Shown here: piece by piece, positions 44,771-57,372 of the stretch
Position numbering within the stretch: position 1 is the stretch's first letter
How the letters are laid out: each line of letters starts with the position of its first letter
NCBI GenBank assembly: GCA_020081605.1
Contig: JAHREC010000029.1
Span: 186,001-250,000 of the forward strand
Reading direction: 5' to 3'
Source: Albifimbria verrucaria
Lineage: Eukaryota > Ascomycota > Sordariomycetes > Hypocreales > Stachybotryaceae
DNA length: 64,000 nt
Position numbers and translations under genes: made by a program
Notes under the pieces: generated by a model
Database searches by the model: none
Seen by the model: the letters and a program-made list of their open reading frames with translations, nothing else
What the model was told of the DNA's origin: nothing

Positions 44771-46752
44771 ATGGAATCCGTTCTATGCAAAGATTGTACG
44801 GAATTTGTGAGGGATGGATCTACTATCGGCTTCCTATGGATAGGCCGACGGCTGAAAGATGCGTTATCGAAGTTCTGGAAGGTGGTGAGACAAATTGCCG
44901 ACTTTGCTAAGCTGTAGTCTGGAGATTCGGATCTCTCCAGCAAGATCTACTCTTAAAGGCGAAAGAAAATGGTGAACAAGTCATGTTCGAACTTCTCACA
45001 CGACCTTACGGCAACTCAAATGCAAACTCCCAGAAGATTGGGAGAGACTATTCCTAAATATCTCTATTGGGAAAACCAATATTGAGTTTAGGGTGTGGCA
45101 CCAAGCAGATAATCCTACGATGGAAGGATCTTTCGACGATCACACAGGCTCGGAATCCACCTTTATAAAGGCGGAGAGATGGTTGCGCGAATGCTTGTTA
45201 AAGCATGGTGCCTGTAACCAGGCCAACACCCCTAGCAATTGGCTCCCCACCGGCTACTCGAGGTTGGATTGGAGTCTTTGGTACCTGACACCATAAGACT
45301 CAAACAAACAAAAGACTGGCACAAATCTGTGCGGTACGCTGCATTAAGTCACTGCTGGGGCAATGTACAACCTCTCAAACTATTGCAGGGCAATATACAA
45401 ACGCTTGAGTATGGGATACCCTTAGGAGACCTGCCAAGGTCATTCCAGGATGCTGTCCATACGGCCCGAAGATTGGGAATTCCATACATCTGGATAGACT
45501 CCTATGCATTATTCAAGACTCATTAGAGGACTGGAACATAGAATCACCACTAATGAACTTTGTTTATGGCGGAAGCATGCTGAATATTGCTGCTGCTGCA
45601 TCCAACGACTGTATGGGTGGATTATTCCAAAATCGATCATCTTACTTAGGGCCCTGTTTATTATCTGTGGAAAGGCAGGGTGAAGCGTCAAAGTCACGAT
45701 ACCAACTATCCGACGAAAAGCTTTGGGATATTCAGTTTGAATCAACGAGACTTAACACACGCGCCTGGGTAGTACAGGAGCGTATGCTTTCGCCCCGCAC
45801 ACTTGCTTTCACTAAAACACAGCTGTTTTGGGAGTGCAGGTGCAGTCGTGCCTGTGAAGAATTCACTTCAGGTTATCCTGGTGAATACTTTGACAAGCCA
45901 CCAACTACATTTGAACTACCATGTCTGAACCAAATCTTGAAGACCCAAGCCTTAGTCGGCAAGAATGATAGCCGCCTTGGGGAAGGTCTCAAGCCACTGC
46001 TCAGTCTTGCATGGCATAACCTTGTCATGCTATATTCACGACAAGAATTAACCTTCGGGAAGGATAAGTTGGTGGCAATCAGTGGAATTGCTCAGGTTTT
46101 CGGACAGAAAATAGAAGGAGAGTACATTGCCGGGTTATGGAAGTCCAACTTACTCAGCGATCTCCTCTGGGAAACCAACGCAGACAAACCTCCCAGACGC
46201 CGTGCCGTATCATACAGAGCTCCTTCATGGTCATGGGCATCTGTAGAGTGCTCAGTGAATTATGTTTTCAGCAGAATTCTATCTAGCAAGGTTACCTTAG
46301 TCGATGTTGGCATTCAGACAATGCCAGGAAACAACCGATGGGGTAGAATTATGGGCGGCTATCTTCAAGTCCAAGGCAAATTGTTCACCAACCTTATCGC
46401 CGCGGCCAGAGAACATGCAACCACGTTTCAACTAGCACGACAAGACATGAACCATCATAATCGGGATGCACATTACATCCCAGACGAGGCGAGCACACAA
46501 GACAGTCTTGACAAAACAGCAACGGACCTGTTATGTCTACCTCTTGTGTCATACGTGAACGCAACTTCCGCTATAGGATACGCTTGTGTGAAGGGGCTTG
46601 TGCTGACGCAAGCAAGGGGCAAACCCAAAGGCTACTATCGGCGGTGGGGTATTTTTGAAGCTCCAGATTCTACTTTTATCGAAGACTCAGCTAGTCCAGC
46701 CTCCAATGAATGCTATCTTGACCAACGAGAAAGCATGATCATTATCATATAG
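44771..46752 (+). CDS. HET-domain (heterokaryon incompatibility) protein A
   Basis: Cytosolic allorecognition/cell-death type protein. HET-domain blocks are clear: RYAALSHCWGN (45332), LPRSFQDAVHTARRLG (45430), IPYIWIDS then LCIIQDSLEDWN (45480-45540), and NIAAAASNDCMGGLF (45583). The long last frame 45553-46752 carries LNTRAWVVQERMLSPRTL and FWECRCSRACEE, the second half of the domain, then a C-terminal region with YRAPSWSWASVE. The N-terminal part from the ATG at 44771 (CKDCTEFVRDG) and the segment around 45093 read as the usual pre-HET region. Slips occur at CC 45250-45251 and CC 45501-45502; one C at each joins the frames. The region 44910-45090 additionally has a frame change and a TGA, so the N-terminus may be truly damaged. 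Ends SMIIII at TAG 46750. Confidence 0.85.
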
Positions 46753-48780
46753 CTGCTGCTGGTCCATTTGGGACCATAAGTTAAACAGGCTTAGAAACCA
46801 ATTTATTCGACCCATCAAGTCCGTTAGACTTTATTAGCAAAGTTGGATGAAAGAAAGTTTGAGATTACTTGAAGATTATCAGAATTAGCAGCGGAAAAAC
46901 AATAATTATACAATAATTAATGATGATACATATATATAAAATTTTACCCTCTAACAGATTTCCAACAGAAACTCTAGAGAAAAAAAGGCACTAACTTACC
47001 ATTAGAATCGGCACCTTTGCCGTTGATAGTCTTTTCTTTCGTTATCATGGACGTACGCAACGTCATCTCAACGAAAGTTCTTAATAGTTTAACTTTTATA
47101 AGGGTCTACTCTACCGAGGTTAAGTAGCGAGGTTTTAGCAAGCAATTTAACATCTAACCTTGTCCATATCCTAGAAGCTAGGAAGAATCGGTAGCCCTGC
47201 TCATATCATGCCTTTATGCATTATCTAGAGCCTGTATTCAAGGGGTTGAGATGGCTAGGTGAATGGAGCAACGTCAGCGAATTATTCTGAATCTAGTAAT
47301 GCAGTAAATTGTACTGGTGACGATTATCATACTGATCTACTTGCACGACTCGCGGGCTAGACTGGAGTTAGCAAGCATCTTCTTATATCCAACATACTGG
47401 GTGTATTCGTCATCTCACATGATGACGAATACACCCAGGCGGTCAAGCTGAGCCCTTGGCTGCATTAGCTTAGAACCGAGATCTCGAGATTTGAACTAAG
47501 GCTCACGGTTGGAGACCTTGGATGCCTTATTCTTGCTCGATAGTTTAATGTACTTCCGCAGCCACGATGGCAGACTTAGGCTTCTTTGGTTCGAACTCCC
47601 ACATTATACTATGGTCCCTCAATAAGTAAGGATTCATCGGGTATGGTTGAGGTGGAGAGCAGGCAATAATAGACATAGAATCTAACCCCAGCCATGGGTA
47701 AGTAGGACCAAGTCGATTTATCATGCTTTGTGGACTTCATCAGCGAGACAGAGCTAGGTATGATAAGGTAGAGGCTAAATTAAGAAATCACAATGGTAGC
47801 TTGAAATGATTTATTATTTACCCAACGCAGCAGCTAACAATAGAGCCCATTGTCTTTCTAGGGATCTAATATTCGTTAAGTTATCATGATCTTCTGTTTT
47901 TAGTACCAGAATAAAGCTATGAGTTGGTTGCCTCTTAAAGAGCTCGATGACAAGGTCTTTGTTCCAAGACGAAGGCTGTGCTTAGCTGTTCCGCCGCACA
48001 TACAACATAAGCATCCACAAAGGGATTCTAAACGGGGTATTATCAGATTGCGGCCCACATCATCCGCTTTGATGATCCGAACCCGGCTCTGATTTCAAGA
48101 TAATTCCATTACTGCCATCTTTGGAAATTACTCCTGAAGTCCATAAGGCCTGTTCCCCAGCGTCCTGAACAATCAAGCACGCTGGGTAACGATACATATT
48201 CTTGCCAGCAGTCCCAGGTTGCCGCCAACACTATTATAATCCCAGGCAAAAGCAGCAGACAATATCACGACAGTGAAAGTCAAGGTATGGGAGAATCTTA
48301 CTCCTTCTGCCGGCCTGTCAAGCTTACTGGACTCAAGAGAATATACTTAGAGATTTTGGCGAGCACCACGCAATTGCAAACAGGGATTATAAGAAACTAG
48401 CAGCACAGGAATCCCGAAAGCAAGCTGCAAGCTACGACATGCTTGAGCATGAAAAAAACGAAAAAACGACAGCAAAGAGGGAGAAGATAGAATTCCGATA
48501 TCATCGAACCCATCACCTTCTCCTATAAAACAATCAAGCATCCCAAAAGGTTTCTATGCGATAATACCCCACCTTTCATGTCAGCCCCTCGGTCATATAT
48601 AATTCCAGCAGAAGAAGCCTGCCAGCAAACCCTTCATGAATCTTCCAATCAATCAGATTGCCCAGGGAAGATTCAAATACACAGCAACATCACACAGTTC
48701 AGTTGATTCACGGCCATGCTAAGCCTTTCAAAATGACGACCCCGAAGTGATTCATGATGTCTCTACTGAAGTCACAATCT
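46753..48780. other. AT-rich, gene-free stretch
   Basis: About 2 kb without a supportable gene, many stop codons in all frames, and a perfect inverted repeat (separate entry). Some blocks near 47440-47600 resemble GTTCRAAT-type tRNA words but do not fold into a tRNA. Confidence 0.45.
47397..47438. repeat. Perfect 18-bp inverted repeat with 6-nt loop
   Basis: Left arm CTGGGTGTATTCGTCATC (47397-47414), spacer TCACAT, right arm GATGACGAATACACCCAG (47421-47438): every base pairs. It lies in AT-rich gene-free DNA, so it is a hairpin in its own right rather than part of a coding frame. Confidence 0.95.
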
Positions 48781-48840
48781 TAGCAGTAAACAAGAGGCGA
48801 AAAAGAATACGTCTTGGCTTGAAAGTGAGAGAGCGCAGTA

Positions 48841-49362
48841 TTGTTGATATTGGTGAGTTCTTCATTAATCCTATTATCTGTACACCAGATACATATATAC
48901 CAACATAGTATTTCAGGGAAAGTCGTTGAACCTATACTACCGCCAGCCCCAACCGAAACTTGCGCAGAGATGGTTACATATCCTAGCGATTGCATTATAG
49001 TTTCAACTTCACAAGCCAATACATCAGACGAATATCGAAAATCTACCTTGGATACCGAGCAAATTGATGGGCAATGGGAGATTGATGCTATAAATGGCAA
49101 AGAGGTTATTAATGGCAGTGTCTATTATTGGGTTATCTAGAAGCCAACTCTTATACCTGAACATGACCTGAACATAGTCAGATCAATGTGGGATGTTAAG
49201 GGCGAGCCAAAGGTGCATGGCGCTATCAATGGTATTAACTACTTTCGAGTCCATTGGAAACCAACCCTTGAGCCCAAGCAGCAAATCGATGCCCCTGAAC
49301 TTATATATAGCTTTGAGAAGCTCGCCAAGTTGCGGTTATCAAGGCCAGCGAGGATAGCCTAG
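48841..49362 (+). pseudogene. Chromo-like tandem repeat relic
   Basis: The plus frame contains WEIDAINGKEVINGSVYYWV then, after a TAG at 49138-49140 where Trp is expected, KPTLIPEHDL. A second similar unit follows: MWDVKGEPKVHGAINGINYF, then RVHWKPTLEPKQQIDAPELI, ending at TAG 49360. Each unit has the chromodomain-like plan (W-x-(V/I)-x-x-I, G-x-x-Y-x-V-x-W, E/P-rich, then a helix with EL-x-x-F). The stop fits TGG to TAG, a C-to-T change on the other strand. Upstream sequence to 48841 is open but not recognisable. Such chromo units occur in fungal retroelements and in HP1-like proteins; which this was cannot be said. Confidence 0.45.
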
Positions 49363-49399
49363 TCTAGAAGCTTCAATATTAATACGAGAATAAAATAAA

Positions 49400-50518
49400 G
49401 ATATATTACAAAGTAGATAGGAAATAAAGTGAATTAGATAATTATCCTAATATATACTATAAATAGTATTAATAATATAAATGGAATGAGTTTAAAATAT
49501 AGGTTAATTATATTCCCTACTTGTCTCAGGAAATATAATACTGACTTTAAACTATACAGTCGAATTGTAAAGCAATATGGTATAATACAGTATTGTAGTG
49601 TGCATTTGGTTATGTTGTTTAGGAGCCTTCGTTTATATACGCTAAAGTCTGGTTCCAAATCATGGGTCAAGCTGTTTATTTTTATTTTTTTCGATTTGTT
49701 CCCAGTTCATGGAAATTATGTTAACCCACTTTATGAGTCCGCTTTGCGGGTCCTCTTAATATTGTGGTCCATATTTTGTGCTATCAGTCTTGTTCAAGGG
49801 CGTCCTATCAATCTAATGCTCTAAAATGTATTACTATATCAATTTAATATCGTAGTATATATATCATGGCAGTCACTGTTGAACAAGGGTCCAACAACCT
49901 TCATTAAAACATTTCTTCTTTCCTTTCTCTTCTCTACCTTTCCTTCAAAGTTTATCTACATTATAGTACAGCAGGGTTCGGGATTAGCCTCCCTCAAGTG
50001 CACCCCACTCTTTTCAAATTCGCATGGCTAAACGTAGCGCATATCCCGTACATAGTTTGCCTGGCGCCCCTTTGAATGGATGCCCAGCTCATAAGCCAGG
50101 ATAACTTGCATGAAGTTAACTACGACGGACACCACCACTGCTGGTGAAGTCATCGCCAATGCGGGGTTACGACTGTGGCTAGGACACCAATAAGGGGTGG
50201 CATATGCTTGCTTACGGGCGGGGCTAGGCAGACACCATGGCATTATCATAATATATCGCTAGAGCGAGAACCATAAAATATTCATCTCCTTCTTATCTTG
50301 CTCCTTTTTCCAATATGCTAATACCTTACTATAAGCCTAAAACCTAAGGGAGATTAATCAATCGCACTATTAGTACCACAAACTCACATAGCCAAGCCAT
50401 CGTCGTACGAATCTACCTAATTATACATTTTCTGCATATTTCAAACTCTTTACTTTCCTCTTCTTTCTCAAACCCGGATCTCTATCGCAACCATTGGGTG
50501 GTCCGCGCTGCATTCAAG
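49400..50518. other. AT-rich intergenic before HET-B
   Basis: A low-GC stretch with a few short hydrophobic frames (49486-49824 and 49434-49670) that look like composition artefacts. It ends in the HET-B promoter and CT-rich leader (TTTCCTCTTCTTTCTC near 50453), a common feature just upstream of ascomycete start codons. Confidence 0.4.
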
Positions 50519-52320
50519 ATGGATCGAGTACCGTTTGCCCCTAAGCTTACCTACACTGACAGCATTCGACTGTTCGAAGCCAAGCGACCTCTATCCAATG
50601 GTCCTATAGAAGGACGACTTAAGCACACAAGACTCGGTGATTCCCCCAGTATTCAGCACTATCGTATGTCTGGGGCAATCCGTCGCTAAATGATCCAAAG
50701 CTTTGTGTCAATAACTGCGACTTAAAGATAAGGGTTTCTTTATATGAAGCTCTAGAGGAGCTTTTATCTAATGCCTCTAGCATAGTGATCTGGGTAGATC
50801 AAATATGTATTGACCAAGAGAATGATTCAGAACAGGAGCAGCAAGTTAAATTAATGTCCAGAATTTTCACACAAGCCCAACAAGTAATATGTTGGCTAGG
50901 CCACCATGAGGGAATAGCAGGCATGCTTTCGATTTATTACACTGCTTAGATCCAAATTCTCCAGAAAATTCTGCTGAGTGTAAAAAGGCAATAAAAAGAC
51001 TGGTGGAAGCTGGACATGTGAGCACCCTATCCGACCTAGGCGACCCTGCAAAAGTTCCGTTCTGCGCAGCAGCTGCGTTGGCCAACCGGTCTTGGTTTCG
51101 TCGGTTGTGGATAGTGCAAGAAGTTGTGCTGGCATCCAATCTTGAATTTCGATGCAGTAGCTCAAAAATTCAAGGGACGACTTTTTCAAAGCGATGCGAG
51201 AATTGTCCTCTACCTTCCATGATCCACCTGCTCCTTGGCTAGTGAAGCCATTTCAACACGCCTTCAGACTTGGTCAACTGAGAATACACGCCGCATCGGA
51301 TAGACCATTCTCATTCCCTCATCTAGCACAGATGCTTAGTACATGGAATTGCAAGAAAAGCCATGATCGACTTAATGCACTTTTCGGCCTAATATATGAC
51401 AAATACCCTGTTCATACATGGTTTCAGCCAAGTTATAGTCTAACAGTCCCTGAATTTTACGTCAGATTTGCGAGGGGCTACATTGAACAGGATAACAGTC
51501 TAGACATTCTACATTTTGCAGGCTGTGGCGATACTGAATTACATTCAATTCGTGAAATGAACAGTGTATTCGTTGTGGAGCCTGGTGCGCCAGCGGATGA
51601 TCTACCTTCTTGGGTGCCAGATTGGCGTGTACAATCACGACCTCTCGTTCTTCTGCCCCTCCTGGGCACAACGTACAGACTCCATTCTCAGCCACTGCTT
51701 CAAAAGCAGATTTCTATTTCGACAGAAACTGTCAAGTACTATACGTTCGTGCTCGTTGCGTAGACGAAATAGTCATGTGTGGTCCTCCATACTATTCATC
51801 TTTATGCAGGCGTCTCCAAAAGACCGAACATGATATATTTGGGCTCTGGTTCAATTTGGCGAAGGATGTGATCGATTGCAATGATTTTGAGCCGATGTTT
51901 GGCTCAACATTACTCATGGATGTACGAGTGATGCTTACCGACAGAAACACACTGAATGTTCAACCAGATGATTTGCTTCGTATATTTGAGGCATGGGTTG
52001 AAAAGAACATCCGGGAAGGAACATCAGAAAGCAGCAACCATTCTTATAACCGCCTTGATGATTCCACACGTTTTGGATATCTTGCCGAAGAGGTATGCCG
52101 GAATAGGACATTCTTCATTACGAGAAATGGACGTTTAGGCTTAGGTTCCACTCATGTTTCTCCCGGTGCGTCCATATATTTGATCCATGGATTGAAGACA
52201 CCATTTGTTGTCGATGAACATTTGGATACTCATGTACTGCGGGGCGAGTGTTATGTTCATGGCTTGATGGATCAGAAAGCCTCAATTTCGGATCAAGATG
52301 TTTTTCTGAAACTCATATAA
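50519..52320 (+). CDS. HET-domain (heterokaryon incompatibility) protein B
   Basis: Starts MDRVPFAPKLTYTDSIRLFE at 50519. HET blocks: SYVWGNPSLNDPK (50662), IVIWVDQICIDQENDSEQEQ (50780), RIFTQAQQVICWLG, then RSWFRRLWIVQEVVLASN (51090) in the order typical of the A/I-box-like HET domain. The C-terminal region includes SHDRLNALFGLIYDKYP (51360), DDLPSWVPDWRV and RNGRLGLG (52130), as in many HET proteins. The frame breaks at about 50661 (loss of a non-multiple of three, perhaps between ACTAT repeats), TTT 50927-50929, TT 51169-51170 and CCCC 51656-51659; the last three are mended by one base each, and the protein between them is open and coherent. Different subtype from HET-A (IWVDQICIDQ rather than WIDSLCIIQ). 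Confidence 0.85.
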
Positions 52321-53295
52321 GGCTTGATTCCTAGAATTATAGTGTCGTCGCTGTTATTCTGCGATGGTGTGTTTTCTACAAGGGCTGCCTTTGACATTGG
52401 CCTTGCTCCATGACTTTCCAACGAGCAAGACACGAAATTCTTCATGTTTTTGTGGCAAAAGAGATTTGCTTTATGAATTGGGTTAGATAGCCATACAAGA
52501 TTGTTATTATTTATTATAAATTAATAAGGCTAGATGATAAGCTGTCCTCCGGCGTGTCTTCCAGCGTTTAATATCAATAGAAGTTATTCTTAGAAACTTC
52601 GATACATACCCACGGATTGTGAGAAAGTATGTGTGTATATTTTTAGTCACGCCAAAAACCAATGATCAGCCAATGACATTAAGAGCCCAAACGGTCGTCG
52701 GTACTGAACCATGTGTCATGGGGATTCCAATGTGGCTACATATATATTCAGTTCTCCCCAATCAGACATGAACCGCAACCCCATCACGGATTGTCAAATC
52801 ATTGCAGGTTACTTTGGCTCGGGACTCAATCACCTCCGGTAATCGCAAGGGTCCAAACTGAAGATACACGTGAACCGGGCTACAGCATACAGATTAATAA
52901 TCTAGGCCTCATTCTTGCTTGTATTTCCTTTCTCGTACTGAGAAGTAACGGAACGGCCTTGGGCCCGGATCTACAGAGTTCGCACCCAAAGCATCCAAAA
53001 TATGTCACGTCTGTTCTTCAAAGCGCACCATACCTGCATTAGTAGACTAGGTCTGCTTTAAAGATCATGAGCATAGCCACCTTGCATGCCAAGGCATTGT
53101 GGAAAATTCTTGCATGGAGGGTGGTATGTAAGGAGGAGTTAAATGTGGTGCAGAGAGTGATGAGGGGGCAGTGCGGAAGGTCAGGGAATACAAAGTTGTC
53201 TATAAATACCAGAAGCCTTCCCATCCATCTGACCTAGCTTTTCCATCCTCACTCATCTTTATAACCCATTCAGTCAAATTTTCGCCTTAGCAACG
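52321..53295. other. Intergenic stretch
   Basis: No supportable gene. Contains the 3' flank of HET-B and a pyrimidine-rich leader with a TATAAATA box near 53200 upstream of the next ORF. Confidence 0.4.
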
Positions 53296-53865
53296 ATGCA
53301 ACCACTTGCATGCCAGGACCCATCAGCGCAAGGTCACGGCCATTACGATCATACTGCAAGTGCTCTCACCTTATACCATCCTAGCGGGAAAGATATCCAG
53401 CTAGAGGACAGCGAATCTATGCTGCGCGATACACCCGAGTGCAAATTAAATGGAACGAACCAAGGCTGGGGTTGAGCAGCTTTCGCCACCTTTCTGCAGT
53501 GACTACCAATGAAAATGATTCAAATTTTTGAAGCAGCAACTTTCTCAGCCTCTTAGTCTGAGGCAGCGCCAGTTATTTCATGTCCTTCTAAAGCCTCTGA
53601 CTGGGCCGAGGATGCTGATAAAGATAAAAAACGTGAACTCAGGGAGTTTTGGTTACTGGAAGAAGACAGGCCAATATGGGATGCAGTTACTCGCTATTGT
53701 GAGGCTATGAAGAGCTACGAAATGCCACCTCCTCTCGAGTGAGTCTGCAATATGCTCACTCAAAGTGTATAATGCTAATGCTGGAATTATAGTGGCGATG
53801 AGGACAAAGATGACGATTTTGAGGAGGATATAACGGATCTTGAAGGCAGTGAAATGGTATGGTGA
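53296..53865 (+). CDS. Hypothetical acidic protein, interrupted
   Basis: The ATG at 53296 opens MQPLACQDPSAQGHGHYDHT; the frame meets a TGA after NQGWG and, after changes near 53465 and the T5 run at 53526, continues past one TAG (about 53562) through KKRELREFWLLEEDRPIWDA and YCEAMKSYEMPPPL. A clean 54-bp intron 53739-53792 (GTGAGT donor, GCTAAT branch, TATAG) then joins an acidic tail (DEDKDDDFEEDITDLEG) ending at TGA 53865. The good promoter (TATA plus CT-rich leader) and the intron suggest a once-functional gene. The stops may be real. No domain recognised. Confidence 0.45.
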
Positions 53866-53869
53866 AAGG

Positions 53870-55168
53870 GACAACGAGGAGACTCGACCGGGAAGTTGCA
53901 AGGGCAAATGGACAGAAGGTAATTATATAAGGGCAGTAACCTGCTCATATAGGCAAGAATAGAATACAAGGATACAAATGAATAATTCGCGAACCTAAGC
54001 AAAGTCTTGCCAATCCTAAAGGTCATTCTATATATGAGTTTCAGACAAACAGAGCCGACAGTTCTGAATAATATAATGCAGAGAACTCTCAAGTAATAAC
54101 GTTATTACTTTCGTTCGTTAGGGAGTTGAAACTGTGACCCATCATCTTTCCATACACATTAGCCTGAAATCATTGTCTAAATTTACACGCTCTAGTGGCA
54201 AGCAGGTCGCCACTGAAAGGCAAACCGTTTAACTATAGAAGTTCAGTAATACAATACCATAATACCACTCCATTCTTATAGCAGCACCCGCCGTGTTGCC
54301 ATTCAATAAGTCGTTCTATTAGCCACAGATTTGCTAATTGGCCGTCTGTTTCTATGGGCCAGCATAACCACTTTCTCTGCACAGCCCTGAAGGCGAAAAT
54401 ATATTGTCAGTGATTTTTCCTTATTTTATTTCAATACCTTCGCCACTACATACGAGGCATGTGAATACTCCAAGGAGATTGATCTTTTTCCACAATAGGA
54501 GGATGAAAATGACGGTTGTTGTAAGACTTTCTATTTGCAAGATGCATCGGTCCGCTGGGTCCTGTTACACGAAACCTGCCTTCCTGAGGCGGAGAGCTTC
54601 GCTCAGCTCATGGAGTGCGAATTATCCATTCATACTCATCGTACACAAGCAAGCCGGTTTCTATCAACCCTATTATTGATAAATTCTGCTAATAATTCCC
54701 GTCGACAAGTGGAGTTTAAACCCTCAATTATATCGTGACCGGGCTAGACTTTACGCATCTTTAGATCTCCCATAATTTTCATTGGCAATTACGACGCTTC
54801 TGCTTCGGTATATAAGTCAATTCACCCAAGGCTCTAGGGTACTGGCCAACCGCAGCAGAATACATAAGACGGACCACCACTGGTGCTGGATAGGCTTACA
54901 TAATCAAGAATGCGTAACCAGTTTAGTCCCCATACGTATCTTCTCGCTGACTAATACACCGACACGACAACGTGGTCGCGTTCTGTGATCGCTTCAAACC
55001 CCGCCAGATACCAACGGTTTATCAACGTCAACCATGATGTTGAGGGTCAATGCTGCAGCCAGTGCCTTGTTTGATTCAATCTTCAAAATCCACCGATTTT
55101 CTCCAACATTTGGGTACCGTCATCTTTCCGATCGAACATGCGGACGTTAGCGACCAAACCTTGCCAGA
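53870..55168. other. Intergenic stretch
   Basis: Short unsupported frames only (54404-54679, 54535-54738). No repeat or RNA gene identified. Confidence 0.4.
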
Positions 55169-57372
55169 ATGGATTCCGATGCCATAATTCGACAATTACA
55201 GGAACAACTTGCGCAGGCGAATAAGGAGCTCGAGCAGCAAAATCAACTCCTACAAAATACTACTCTCAGGTCCTACCTGAAACTTTGCCACGAAGTGTTA
55301 TATCGGACCCTTGCCGTGCAGCCCGGCATTTCCAGCACGAGTGTCACCAGAGTAGATGGCAAATACTATCCTTTCCGTTGCTGCTATTGGAAGGAATTTG
55401 AAGTCCATCGACAACGTGGATTCGAATTTGTCAATGACGCTTTGAAAGATGAAAAGGTTTTCTCCTCTAAAGCCGAGATCCTTGGGATGCAGCGGCGAGC
55501 TTGCGCGGCACCGGTAGCGAATGAGGAGGACATCAAAGTTTTCGAGCAAATTGCTGTGGAGGGACCTGTCTGCGATATTGTTGGGGCGCTCGGTTCCAAG
55601 GCAGGATCGAGTCCTATGGTCACAAACCTCAACACAATCGGCATATCCTTTGCCAACCATTCCCACGGTATCAGCTCACCGGTCGACGAGTTTTCTCCCA
55701 ATGTTAGTGATATTCACAACGAGGAAGTGAAACGGCATCGTGACCTATCCCCGACAAAGCGAGTCGCTATCGAGCGAAAGGATATAAAACCAGATCGGCT
55801 CGGTATTCGAGAAACCCATGCAAAAGATCGTATGATATTTTGCGTCATTGAATACAAAGCTGCTCATCAGCAACAAGCTGATCAAGTGCGACGACATCTT
55901 AATGAACACCTTTTACGACTGCTATTAACCGAAGCAGGAGTACCAAGCTGAGTACCGACAATGCGCAGGCATCAGATGACAGGTCACTACAGATGCTTGC
56001 AAAGTCCATGACGCAAGCATACGATTATATGATCAAATTGGGGATTCAGTATGGTTATATAGCAATAGGGAAAATATTTATCTTCCTCTATATTAGAGCT
56101 GAAGACCCGAAAACGCTCTACTACTTTCTTGCTAATCCTCAAGAGGAGGTTGGAGATGGAAACAGCGAATTCAGAGAATCCAATACTGCCGTTGCTCAGG
56201 TCGCCAGCTTTTCCTTATTAGCACTCCGCTCGAAACCCCTATCGAGGAGTTGGGTCGCAGAGGCCCGGGAGATGCTTTGTCAGTGGCATGTACCATACCC
56301 AGCCATGGAGAATGATACCACAGACGAGGAGCTTTCACGGACGCTTTCCCACGAGTCTGACCTGTCTTATCGCGGCGAGAAGGCGAAGGCTTCTTCAAAA
56401 CCTATGACAACGCGGTCGCGATCCGCATGCAAAGATACACTGATCGCCACTCAAAAGGATGAAGCCGATGATGCTGATGACGATGATGGTGACGGTGCAT
56501 TTGACCGCAAGACGCGAAGTGGTCCCAGTGTTAACTACCAGTCAAAACGGAAGGACGCACCGTCATCAAATAGTGGGGATTCTAGCTTCGATGAAATTTC
56601 GAATTTGCAAGAGCAGTCGAGGCCGTATTGCACCATGGGTTGCCTTTTAGGCCTTATGCGAGGACAACAACTTGATCTGCGGTGTCCCAATGTCAAATCC
56701 CACCGAGTTACCTCTGGGGACATACGCCATCCAGTTGATGTCAAAGCCTGGCTCGTCTTTTGCAGGAGCAGTTGGCGTCTTCTCTAGATGTCGGCTGTGA
56801 GCCCTCGAGATGAAGGGCTTGTATGGAAAGGTCGGATCGTTATTCAAACTCACCTTGACACAATACGGGTATACATTTGTCGGCAAAGGTACAACACAAG
56901 AATGTGTTCAAACTCTACGACGCGAGGCAAAAGTATATGCACGACTCGAAAAGCTTCAGGGCAAGCTAATACCTGTCGCACTGGGAAGCATTAACCTCTC
57001 CACCCCATACCATCTCACGGCGCGGTATGCGGTCAGGTTTGCGGGAACCGAGATTGTACACATGCTTTTAATGTCTTGGGCAGGTGTAACCATGACGACA
57101 GCACAGATGGGCCAGTTCGCGACGGAAATGGAGGGTTCGTTGCAGAGAATCAGGCGAGAGGAGTATTGCACGAGGATGTGCGAGAAGCCAATCTACTGTT
57201 CAACGAGGAACTGAGCAGGCCCATCATTATCGACTTCCACAGCACCACACTCTTTTCTCCTAAGCCTAAGAAGTCTACACGGCCAAGTGAAAAGAGAAAA
57301 TGGAAAGATTGCCACAGTCAAAGTCGTAGTGATACTCAAAACCCGAAACGTAGGTTCTTGGGAACTGCATAG
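55169..57372 (+). CDS. Fungal kinase-fold orphan with N-terminal coiled coil
   Basis: N-terminus MDSDAIIRQLQEQLAQANKE is a coiled coil, followed by a roughly 500-residue variable region with an acidic Asp run (DDADDDDGDGAFD near 56480). The conserved C-terminal half begins RPYCTMGCLLGLMRGQQLD (56620), then LYGKVGSLFKLTLTQYGYTF, EAKVYARLEKLQGKLIPVAL (glycine-loop and lysine-like region), IVHMLLMSWAG (hinge-like), and GVLHEDVREANLLFNEELSR with IIIDFHSTTLF: the HxD...N and DF(H) elements of a protein-kinase fold. Family members are common, expanded and uncharacterised in moulds; kinase activity is not established, as the DFG Gly is replaced by His. Slips lie at AA 55945-55946, CC 56747-56748, about 56809 and about 57150; each is mended by one base. 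Ends at TAG 57370. Confidence 0.8.

Noticed and set aside
47440..47610. GTTCAAAT / GTTCGAAC words suggesting tRNA genes
   Set aside because: No acceptor, D-arm or matching T-stem could be paired on either strand.
49434..49824. Hydrophobic ORFs on both strands
   Set aside because: Composition follows the AT-rich DNA; no conserved features or splice support.
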